DNA of 7,213 nucleotides from an uncultured Lachnospiraceae bacterium (lineage in GTDB: Bacteria > Bacillota > Clostridia > Lachnospirales > Lachnospiraceae), in the NCBI GenBank assembly GCA_902803245.1, contig CADCPJ010000156.1, positions 1 to 7,213 on the forward strand. Reading direction: 5' to 3'. The notes beneath the pieces were generated by a model. The model did not search any database. It saw only the letters and a program-made list of their open reading frames with translations, and was not told the origin of the DNA. Position 1 is the stretch's first letter. Every line of letters starts with the position of its first letter. The translations under genes were made by a program, and so were the position numbers. Positions 1-5,639 of the stretch are shown in pieces.

Positions 1-29
1 ACCGACCGAAGCGGAGCGTAGACCTCTGA

Positions 30-72
30 ACGCCCACAATGAGGGACGCAAAGCGTCCCGAATGCTGGGGGT
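30..72. repeat. 43-nt near-symmetrical hairpin (possible intergenic palindromic repeat)
   Basis: Arms ACGCCCA (30-36) and TGGGGGT (66-72) pair with one G/G mismatch. They are followed by a symmetrical 6 x 6 internal loop (CAATGA / GAATGC) and a perfect 7-bp stem GGGACGC / GCGTCCC (43-49, 53-59) capped by AAA. No T tract follows on either strand, so it is not an ordinary terminator. It lies downstream of the rnf terminator, in sequence that runs off the window. Its shape resembles dispersed REP- or MITE-like intergenic repeats, but that cannot be shown from one copy. On the plus strand a frame is open from the window edge to TGA at 101-103, so the 3' end of a convergent gene overlapping the hairpin is a weaker alternative. 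Confidence 0.4.
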
Positions 73-93
73 GCTGAATAGTTACCTGAAATT

Positions 94-145
94 AAAAAAA
101 TGAGGCCGGCGCCAGGCAGATGTCCGCCGGGCATCCGGCCCCTTC
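94..145 (-). terminator. Rho-independent terminator of the rnf operon
   Basis: On the minus strand GGCCGG (140-135) pairs with CCGGCC (109-104). Inside it, GCC/GGC (132-130 with 113-111) and GGCGG/CTGCC (128-124 with 119-115, one G-U pair) continue the helix to a four-base ACAT loop. Three bases after the stem comes an uninterrupted run of seven T (100-94). This is a textbook intrinsic terminator facing the rnf direction. The opposite strand has no T tract, so it is not bidirectional. It places the end of the rnf transcript about 310 bases after the rnfB stop. Confidence 0.88.
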
Positions 146-410
146 AATGTGATATGCGCTGTGCGCACAGATATACAGCGAGAGGCGAGATGCATCGGAT
201 CCACTGATACATCCCGCCATTCATTATGCAGTCATTCCTCTTCTTATAGTCGTTAACGAAATTGTCTTTGTTGCGCACAGAACATTTCGTTTTCCCCATA
301 TGCAGTTCATCCAGGCAATTGCCATCGGCAAACTTAAGGTTAACTGGTATAGCAGGCAGAGGGAACCTGCCTCCCGCACTTTGCCGCGAAGGAGCAGCGC
401 TCCCCTGCGC
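144..410 (-). other. 3' region of the rnf transcript: no convincing gene; small open frame and several dyads
   Basis: About 265 bases lie between the rnfB stop and the terminator. Content seen: a short hairpin GGAGC-AGC-GCTCC (391-403); AGGCAG / CTGCCT (354-359, 367-372); palindrome GGCAATTGCC (314-323); an 8-bp dyad AACGAAAT / ATTTCGTT (255-262, 284-291); a 12-bp palindrome CTGTGCGCACAG (159-170); and a 10-bp direct repeat TGCGCACAGA (162-171 and 272-281). On the minus strand the rnfB reading frame continues without a stop to TGA at 146-144. Within it, an ATG at 299 would give 51 residues beginning MGKTKCSVRNKD, but no ribosome binding site precedes it. It may be an untranslated tail, a decayed gene or a small protein; I recognise no homology. 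Confidence 0.35.
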
Positions 411-1202
411 TTATGCCTCTTTGGTAATCGTCGCCTGCGGGCATTTCTCCGCACACTTGCCGCAGTCCTCGCAGAGCGAATAATCGATGCGGGCCAGGTT
501 ATTCTCCACGGTGATCGCCCCTGTCTCACACTGCTTCGTGCAGAGGCGGCAGCCGATGCAGCCCACTTCGCAGACGAGCTTCACGTCCTTGCCCTTGTCG
601 GTGTTCCGGCAGCGGACGACGGTCTTCTGCCCGTAGGGAATGAGCTCAATCAGCTGCTTCGGGCACTCCTTAACGCACAGGCCGCAGCCGACGCAGCTCT
701 CCGCGTCCACGATAGCCACGCCGTCCTTAACGCGAATCGCATTCTGCGGGCAGACCGTGACGCAGCTTCCGTATCCCAGGCAGCCGAAGTCGCAGTCCCG
801 CGGATAGAGTCCGGACAGAGCCACTGCGCGGCAGTCCCGGATTCCGATGTAATTGTTCTTGGAAGACGTGTTGTCGCAGCTGCCGTTGCAGCGAACGAAA
901 GCCACTTTTCTCCCGCCGGCCTCGGCGTGGGTACCCATGATGCCGTTGATCTTCTCCGCTACGGCAGCCCCGCCCACGGGGCAGGCCGCCGCATCGGCTT
1001 CTCCCGCCACAATTGCCGCAGCCACGGCATCGCAGCCCGCATAACCGCAGGCTCCGCAGTTGTTGCCGGGAAGTACCTCGCGGATTGCGGTTTCCCGCTC
1101 ATCCACATCCACGTGAAACCGGTTGCCTATGTAGACAAGGCCGATGCCCACCACAAGGCCAATCACGGCAATCACGACAGTAGCAATAATAATCGCACTC
1201 AT
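411..1202 (-). CDS. rnfB: Rnf complex subunit RnfB (ferredoxin-side polyferredoxin)
   Basis: Membrane-anchored iron-sulphur subunit that accepts electrons from reduced ferredoxin. The protein has 263 residues with 25 cysteines. Order: one N-terminal membrane anchor (about 2-25); the Fe-S domain with C49, C52, C57 and C74; a segment with C105, C109 and C124; then four ferredoxin-type motifs at C137/141/147/151, C170/173/176/180, C211-C225 (C215/218/221/225 in the usual spacing) and C244/247/250/254. Up to six 4Fe-4S clusters are possible, the clostridial form, against about three in gammaproteobacterial RnfB. I chose the ATG at 1202 because AAGGAGGGAGAGACT directly precedes it and translation then begins with the hydrophobic anchor MSAIIIATVV. 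An in-frame ATG at 1232 would overlap rnfA and has no such site. Last gene of the operon; the frame stays open for 88 codons after its TAA. Confidence 0.96.
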   Translation of the reverse strand: MSAIIIATVVIAVIGLVVGIGLVYIGNRFHVDVDERETAIREVLPGNNCGACGYAGCDAVAAAIVAGEADAAACPVGGAAVAEKINGIMGTHAEAGGRKVAFVRCNGSCDNTSSKNNYIGIRDCRAVALSGLYPRDCDFGCLGYGSCVTVCPQNAIRVKDGVAIVDAESCVGCGLCVKECPKQLIELIPYGQKTVVRCRNTDKGKDVKLVCEVGCIGCRLCTKQCETGAITVENNLARIDYSLCEDCGKCAEKCPQATITKEA

Positions 1203-1215
1203 AGTCTCTCCCTCC

Positions 1216-1791
1216 TTACGACAGTCCGCCAAAGCCCATGAAGGCGATGGACATCAGTGCCGCGGCGAGAAGCACCACCGGTGCCCCGCGGAGCGGTCTC
1301 GGGAGATCGCTCTCATCAATCCTCGCTCGGATGCCCGCCAGAAGGACGATCGCGATGGTGTAACCGACGGCCGTGCCGAAACCGGCAAAGACGCTCTCGA
1401 TAAAGTTGTACTCGTCCTTCACGTTGGTCAGCGCCACGCCGAGCACGGCGCAGTTTGTCGTGATCAGGGGCAGGTAGATGCCGAGAGCCTTGTAGAGTCC
1501 CGGGGACGTCTTCTTCAGGAACATCTCCACGATCTGGACCAGGGCCGCGATCACGAGAATGAAGACGATGGTCTTCATATAGTCGAGACTGAGCGGCTTC
1601 AGGACGAAGTCATAGAGAAGGGATGCCACCGCGGATGCCACGGTCAGCACGAAGATGACCGCGCCGCCGAGCGAGGCGGACGCCTTCATCTGTTTGGACA
1701 CGCCGACAAATGAACAGATCCCGAGGAACTGATTGAGAACGACATTGTTGATCAGCGCGCAGGTGACAATAATCATTATGAGAGAACTCAT
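1216..1791 (-). CDS. rnfA: Rnf complex subunit RnfA
   Basis: Integral membrane subunit homologous to NqrE, paired with RnfE around the membrane-embedded 2Fe-2S cluster. At 191 residues it has the usual family length, with six hydrophobic segments (roughly 3-25, 39-60, 72-92, 100-120, 133-152 and 169-188). Conserved features seen: NNVVLNQFLGICSFVGVSK (15-33) with C26, LGIYLPLITTNCAVLGVAL (103-121) with C114, and FGTAVGYTIAIVLLAGIR (138-155). The two cysteines are the expected cluster ligands. The ATG is preceded at eight bases by GAGGAGG, located inside the last codons of rnfE; the gap to the rnfE stop is three bases, which suggests translational coupling. The stop codon TAA overlaps the AAGGAGGG ribosome binding site of rnfB. 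Confidence 0.97.
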   Translation of the reverse strand: MSSLIMIIVTCALINNVVLNQFLGICSFVGVSKQMKASASLGGAVIFVLTVASAVASLLYDFVLKPLSLDYMKTIVFILVIAALVQIVEMFLKKTSPGLYKALGIYLPLITTNCAVLGVALTNVKDEYNFIESVFAGFGTAVGYTIAIVLLAGIRARIDESDLPRPLRGAPVVLLAAALMSIAFMGFGGLS

Positions 1792-1794
1792 GCT

Positions 1795-2469
1795 TTAAGC
1801 CTCCTCTCCGCACTTCGCTTTGTGCTTCGCGCAGTTTGCGCAGCAGCCGTCACAGCCGTTCACGAGTTCCTTGCCGCGGTTCTTGACGTTCAGCGCATTC
1901 AGCACGGCAATGATGATGGCCAGCACGAGGAAAGCGCCCGGGGCCTTGATAAAGATGCCGATCGGCTCCACGGACTTCGGAATTACCTGCACGCCGAAGG
2001 CAGTGCCGGCACCGAGGAGCTCGCGAAGGAATCCGAGAAGCGTCAGCGACAGCGTGAACCCGATGCCCATGCCGATTCCGTCAAATGCAGAAAGACCCAC
2101 CGGGTTTTTGTTTGCAAATGCCTCGGCCCGTCCAAGGATGATGCAGTTGACGACGATGAGCGGGATGTAGATGCCGAGCGCGTCGTACAGGGAAGGCAGG
2201 TAAGCCTCTATGAGAAGCTCCGTGATCGTGACTAAAGTTGCGACAATCACGATGTAAGCCGGGAGGCGGACCTCATCCGGGATGACCTTCCGAAGCGCCG
2301 AGATGATGATATTGGACAGTATGAGGACTGCCGTTGTCGATATGCCCATCCCGAGTCCGTTGATGGCCGCCGTACTGACCGCCAGCGTCGGACACATGCC
2401 GAGCATGAGTATGAAGGTCGGATTTTCTTTTACGACACCGTTGTAGATACGTTCAAGATATCGATTCAT
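1795..2469 (-). CDS. rnfE: Rnf complex subunit RnfE, with Cys-rich C-terminal tail
   Basis: Integral membrane subunit homologous to NqrD. With RnfA it forms an inverted pair that holds the intramembrane 2Fe-2S cluster on the electron path. The protein has 224 residues and about six hydrophobic segments. Seen: ENPTFILMLGMCPTLAV (15-31) and IYIPLIVVNCIILGRAEAF (100-118), which provide the expected cluster ligands C26 and C109. After the last membrane segment (to about 193) comes a basic stretch, then a tail with C206, C209, C210, C213 and C220 ending in GEEA. Such tails occur, as I recall, in other clostridial RnfE proteins; their role is unknown to me. Start: GGGAGGTG lies just upstream of the ATG, twelve bases after the rnfDG stop. 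The 3' end of the gene carries the ribosome binding site of rnfA. Confidence 0.96.
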   Translation of the reverse strand: MNRYLERIYNGVVKENPTFILMLGMCPTLAVSTAAINGLGMGISTTAVLILSNIIISALRKVIPDEVRLPAYIVIVATLVTITELLIEAYLPSLYDALGIYIPLIVVNCIILGRAEAFANKNPVGLSAFDGIGMGIGFTLSLTLLGFLRELLGAGTAFGVQVIPKSVEPIGIFIKAPGAFLVLAIIIAVLNALNVKNRGKELVNGCDGCCANCAKHKAKCGEEA

Positions 2470-2481
2470 GCTGCACCTCCC

Positions 2482-4062
2482 TTAATCAGAAAGTCCCGTG
2501 CTTGTCCGCAGGAAGTCGTTCGCTGCATTGACAGCGCTCACAACCGCTTCCGACGAGATTGACGCGCCGGACACGGAGTCGATCTCCTCCTCCGAAGTCG
2601 AGCCGCCGGCCTTGTTGAGTACGAAGCGCTCCACCTTGCGGCCGCTGAACTGATCCTTGAATTCCGGCTCCGCGCAGCGCATGCCCATGCCGGCGGTCTC
2701 ATTGAGTTCCGTGAAGGAGATTCCCTGTATCACTCCGTCCTTATCGAAACCGACCGACAGGGAAATCGGGCCGTCGAAGCCGTCCTTCGTAGTGACATTG
2801 ACGACGCAGCCGACAACATTGCCGGAGTCGTCCACACCGGAAACGGCTTCATTGATGTAAGCTTTGCCGAAGTCCGTTCCATAGACGCCCCCATTCAGGG
2901 CTTCCACGGATGCCGTGAGGGAGTCATCCGGTACGATGTCCGAAGCCGACGGCAGCACTTCCAGGTAGGATGCCTTCTTCTTGGCCTCCTTCTGGGCCTC
3001 AATGGTGTCCTTGGTCACATTGAAGACGACCGCAAGCCCCACTCCCGCAAGAAGCGTAATGATTGTGAGCCGCAGCGCCGGGAGCAGCATCTTCGGAGTC
3101 AGGGCAGCTGTGCTGTCCTTCCCGCCATTTGCATTCTTCTTAAGTCCGAACGGAAGCGGCACCACGTACTCGTCGAGGATCGGTGTGAGGAGGTTCGAAA
3201 TGATGATCGCGTAGCTCACCGAGTCCGCCGCCGTCGCGAAGACGCGGAAGATGCCTGCGAGCAGTCCGACCGCCGCTCCGAAGATCAGCTGTCCCGTCCG
3301 GGTGACCGGTGAGGTGACCGGATCCGTAGCCATGAAGAAGGAGCCCATCACGATGCCGCCGCCGAGGAGGTTTCCGAGGAGGAACACCATGTCAAAGCCG
3401 TGTCCGCCAAAGAGGCAGATGAAGAGGCTGAAGACCGCAAGGGATGCCACCGGGATCTCCCAGGTGATGGCGCGGATAATCAGGAGATAGATGCCTCCGA
3501 TGAGGAGCGCGCAGACGGAGCAGCCGATGACGCCCGTCGCCGAGCCGTTTCCGAGGAACATCTCGGCAAGGTTCACGCTCTTCCCGTCAAGAAGCGGCAC
3601 GAGAGGCGTCGCGGAGCTCACCGCATCCGTGTACTGGTAATTGGTCATGGTGCTGCTGAAGGAAATCAGCAGGAAGCACCTTCCGGCGAGGGCCGGGTTC
3701 ATGAAGTTCTTTCCGAGTCCGCCGAAGAAGCATTTGACGAAGAGAATCGCAAATGCGCTGCCGAGGATCGGGATGTAAACGGGCACTGCGGGGCTTAAGC
3801 ACAGGGCAAGAAGAAGTCCCGTGATCACTGCGCTCCCGTCCCTGTAGGTCGGCCCTCTCTTTGCGATGAGGTCGAAGACGAGCTCGGTCAGCACCGCCGT
3901 CGCTATGGAAGCGAGCACCACGACAAGGGCCTTTACCCCAAAGTGCCAGATGCCGACGGCCGTCGCCGGAAGGAGGGAGAGACAGACGTCCCCCATCACA
4001 CTGCCTGTGCTCAGGCGGCTCCTCGTGTGCGGGCCGGAGGAAACATTCAGATATGCACTCAT
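2482..4062 (-). CDS. RnfD-RnfG fusion protein (membrane flavoprotein subunits D and G in one chain)
   Basis: One 526-residue frame holds what is normally two proteins. Residues 1 to about 305 are RnfD, an integral membrane subunit of the NqrB/RnfD family: roughly ten hydrophobic segments, an N-terminal SSGPHTRSRLST stretch, GKNFMNPALAGR (117-128) and the flavinylation motif DAVSSAT with Thr152 as FMN acceptor. Residues about 306-325 form a polar linker (KKNANGGKDSTAALTPK). Residues about 326-526 are RnfG: one membrane segment (328-348), then an extracytoplasmic FMN-binding domain with GPISLSVGFD (431-440), ETAGMGMR (455-462), EPEFKDQFSG (465-474) and the flavin site DSVSGAS (495-501). The acceptor there is Ser501, usually Thr. 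A cytoplasmic linker is compatible with the known topology of both subunits. AAGGAGG stands ten bases before the ATG, which overlaps the rnfC stop. No ribosome binding site precedes the internal Met325, so separate translation of RnfG is unlikely. Confidence 0.93.
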   Translation of the reverse strand: MSAYLNVSSGPHTRSRLSTGSVMGDVCLSLLPATAVGIWHFGVKALVVVLASIATAVLTELVFDLIAKRGPTYRDGSAVITGLLLALCLSPAVPVYIPILGSAFAILFVKCFFGGLGKNFMNPALAGRCFLLISFSSTMTNYQYTDAVSSATPLVPLLDGKSVNLAEMFLGNGSATGVIGCSVCALLIGGIYLLIIRAITWEIPVASLAVFSLFICLFGGHGFDMVFLLGNLLGGGIVMGSFFMATDPVTSPVTRTGQLIFGAAVGLLAGIFRVFATAADSVSYAIIISNLLTPILDEYVVPLPFGLKKNANGGKDSTAALTPKMLLPALRLTIITLLAGVGLAVVFNVTKDTIEAQKEAKKKASYLEVLPSASDIVPDDSLTASVEALNGGVYGTDFGKAYINEAVSGVDDSGNVVGCVVNVTTKDGFDGPISLSVGFDKDGVIQGISFTELNETAGMGMRCAEPEFKDQFSGRKVERFVLNKAGGSTSEEEIDSVSGASISSEAVVSAVNAANDFLRTSTGLSD

Positions 4063-5417
4063 GCTTTCGCGGCCTCCTTTTCTTTCTCAGCTCTTTTTAT
4101 GGCCATGATCTCAGCCTTGGCCACCTTGAACTCCTGTGTGAGCGGGCGCTTCGCGGGGCAGATGAACGTGCAGCAGCCGCAGCTGATGCATTCCAGCCCG
4201 TGGAGCTTCTTCTCATACCGCTCGTAGTTTTTCCTTATAAATGCCTCGGACATCAGCTGCGGGACAAGGCCCTGCGGGCACACTCTTCCGCAGCGGCCGC
4301 AGCGGATGCAGGCGGTCATCTTCTTCTCCGCGAGGGCGACTTCGTCCTCCACAAGGAATGTCAGGGCGTTGTTGTTCTTCTGCATCGGCACGCCCAGGTT
4401 GTCGAAGGCAAGCCCCATCATCGGGCCGCCGGCGAGGATCTTGACCGCTTCCGCGCCGTCCTTCAATCCGCCGGCCGCGTCGAGGAGCTCCCCGACGCTT
4501 ACGCCGATCCTCGTCATCAGATTGCACGGGCGCTTCACGGCCTCCCCGGTGATGGTGATGCCTCTCTCCATGAGAGGCGTCGTCTCGCACACGGCCTTGT
4601 AGATGGCGTAGATCGTTCCCACGTTGTCCACGATGCACCCCACATCCGCGGGAAGCTGGGTGATCCCGTAGTGGGCCCCCGTGACGACGCTGATGCAGCT
4701 TCTCTCACCGCCCTGCGGATATTTCACCGGGACCGCCATGATGTGAATGTTTTTCCCCTGGGCGGCCTGCTCCATGGCGGCGATCGCTTCGGGCTTATTC
4801 TGCTCGATGACCACATAGCCCTCCGCCCCCGGGAAGAGGGACAGGATCACATCCATGCCGGTCAGGATCTCTTTCGCGCGGTTCCGCATGAGCTGGTCGT
4901 CGCAGGTGATATAGGGTTCGCACTCCGCGCCGTTCGCTATGACATACCGGATGGCGGAGGGATCCTTCGGAGAGAGCTTCACGTGGGTCGGGAAGCCCGC
5001 GCCGCCCATGCCGATGATCCCCGCGTCCTTGATCTTCGCGAGAATCTCCTCCTGGGACAGCTGGCGGTGATCCGCCTTCGTTCCGATTCCGGGCATCTCC
5101 TCATACAGGCCGTCATTTTCAATGACGATGCTCTCCGTCATGATTCCCCCGACCGTGCGGCGCCGCTCCACTGCCTTGACCGTGCCGGAGCATCCGCTCA
5201 CGATATTCGCCGAGACAAATGCCGAAGCCTCGGCAATGATCTGCCCGGAAAGCACGTGGTCGCCCTTCTTAACGACAGGCGAGGCGGGTCTGCCGATATG
5301 CTGATTGAGCGGATACACCATGTCGCCCTTGGGAAGGTAGGTCTCAAAAGCGGCGCTCCGGGACAGCTCCTTGTGTCCCTTCGGATGGACACCTCCCCGA
5401 AATGATTTCTTTGCCAT
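4059..5417 (-). CDS. rnfC: Rnf complex subunit RnfC (NADH-side Fe-S/flavin subunit)
   Basis: Peripheral cytoplasmic subunit that exchanges electrons with NAD(H); it is expected to carry non-covalent FMN and two 4Fe-4S clusters. The protein is 452 residues, normal for clostridial RnfC, and lacks the long C-terminal repeat region of gammaproteobacterial forms. Seen: N-terminal FRGGVHP (6-12); a barrel-sandwich-like stretch (about 30-100); the glycine-rich nucleotide-binding motif GIIGMGGAGFPTHVKL (133-148) followed by NGAECEPY (162-169), as in NuoF-type proteins; an SLBB-like region (about 285-345); and two ferredoxin motifs, C370/C373/C376/C380 and C410/C413/C416/C420, the second with an extra C415. 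The C-terminus is a charged Lys/Glu/Ala tail. The start is supported by GAAGGAG seven bases before the ATG. First gene of the operon; its TGA overlaps the next ATG as ATGA. Confidence 0.97.
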   Translation of the reverse strand: MAKKSFRGGVHPKGHKELSRSAAFETYLPKGDMVYPLNQHIGRPASPVVKKGDHVLSGQIIAEASAFVSANIVSGCSGTVKAVERRRTVGGIMTESIVIENDGLYEEMPGIGTKADHRQLSQEEILAKIKDAGIIGMGGAGFPTHVKLSPKDPSAIRYVIANGAECEPYITCDDQLMRNRAKEILTGMDVILSLFPGAEGYVVIEQNKPEAIAAMEQAAQGKNIHIMAVPVKYPQGGERSCISVVTGAHYGITQLPADVGCIVDNVGTIYAIYKAVCETTPLMERGITITGEAVKRPCNLMTRIGVSVGELLDAAGGLKDGAEAVKILAGGPMMGLAFDNLGVPMQKNNNALTFLVEDEVALAEKKMTACIRCGRCGRVCPQGLVPQLMSEAFIRKNYERYEKKLHGLECISCGCCTFICPAKRPLTQEFKVAKAEIMAIKRAEKEKEAAKA

Positions 5418-5451
5418 GATTACTCCTTCGCTTGAAAAACTGTCCGTAATT

Positions 5452-5597
5452 CATATGCCCTTTATCCCGTGCCCATCTTCTCCGCAAGCATCATTAAACA
5501 GCGGGCCGGAAAATAAAACCGACTTGAGACGCTGCGGTCCGGCGGCCCTTTTTATGCCCCCTGCAGCATCCCAAGCGGAGTGATTGATAAGCATATG
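5452..5597 (-). promoter_or_regulatory. Structured 5' leader of the rnf operon (candidate cis-regulatory RNA)
   Basis: The untranslated leader can form nested pairings, listed from outside in by position: CATATGCTTATC (5597-5586) with GATAA (5466-5462) and GCATATG (5458-5452), leaving a 3-nt AGG bulge; CTCCGC (5580-5575) with GCGGAG (5485-5480); GCAT (5557-5554) with ATGC (5491-5488); GGGCCG (5548-5543) with CGGCCC (5508-5503); ACCG (5538-5535) with CGGT (5521-5518). All are co-linear, so one long interrupted hairpin results. The outer helix begins within two or three nucleotides of the predicted transcript start and closes 34 nt before the rnfC start, leaving the rnfC ribosome binding site single-stranded. 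I do not recognise a known riboswitch class. It could also act as the terminator of the upstream gene, although the minus strand has no good T tract after the stem. Folding energy was not computed. Confidence 0.4.
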
Positions 5598-5605
5598 TGG
5601 GAAGT

Positions 5606-5634
5606 ATTATATCGCTTTCCCTTAAGAAATGGAA
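5606..5634 (-). promoter_or_regulatory. Candidate sigma-A promoter of the rnf operon
   Basis: A perfect -10 hexamer TATAAT reads on the minus strand at 5611-5606. At 17-bp spacing the -35 position is TTCCAT (5634-5629), only about 3 of 6 matches to TTGACA, so the -35 is weak and an activator may help. Transcription would begin near 5599, about 180 nt before the rnfC ATG. The element starts only five bases after the stop codon of the upstream dehydrogenase gene. A short dyad, GGGAA / TTCCC (5599-5603 and 5617-5621), flanks the -10 and could be an operator; I recognise no known regulator's site, and no Rex-type TTGTGAA-N4-TTCACAA is present. Confidence 0.45.
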
Positions 5635-5639
5635 GAAAA

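Noticed and set aside
159..281. Repeated TGCGCACAGA copies as a CRISPR or iteron array
   Set aside because: Only two copies of ten bases, 100 bases apart, with no further spaced repeats.
1203..1232. Upstream ATG giving a ten-residue longer RnfB
   Set aside because: It overlaps rnfA and adds a polar leader before the membrane anchor; the AAGGAGGG site fits the ATG at 1202.
300..1241. Plus-strand open frame of 313 codons, antisense to rnfB
   Set aside because: Low-complexity Ala/Arg/His composition and no domain; rnfB on the other strand has intact ferredoxin motifs.
1610..1813. Minus-strand 67-codon frame overlapping rnfA and the end of rnfE
   Set aside because: It is an out-of-frame reading of rnfA; no motif, while rnfA is clearly conserved.
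3088..3090. Internal ATG (Met325) as the start of a separate rnfG
   Set aside because: No purine-rich ribosome binding site precedes it, and the frame is continuous with rnfD with no stop.
4053..5405. Plus-strand open frame of 450 codons, antisense to almost all of rnfC
   Set aside because: It mirrors the codon bias of rnfC, is rich in Arg/His/Ala/Asp without recognisable domains, and lies opposite a gene with clear motifs and its own ribosome binding site.
5503..5553. Plus-strand Rho-independent terminator (GGGCCG / CGGCCC then T5)
   Set aside because: No plus-strand gene leads into it; the same pairing is better explained as part of the folded leader of the minus-strand rnf operon.
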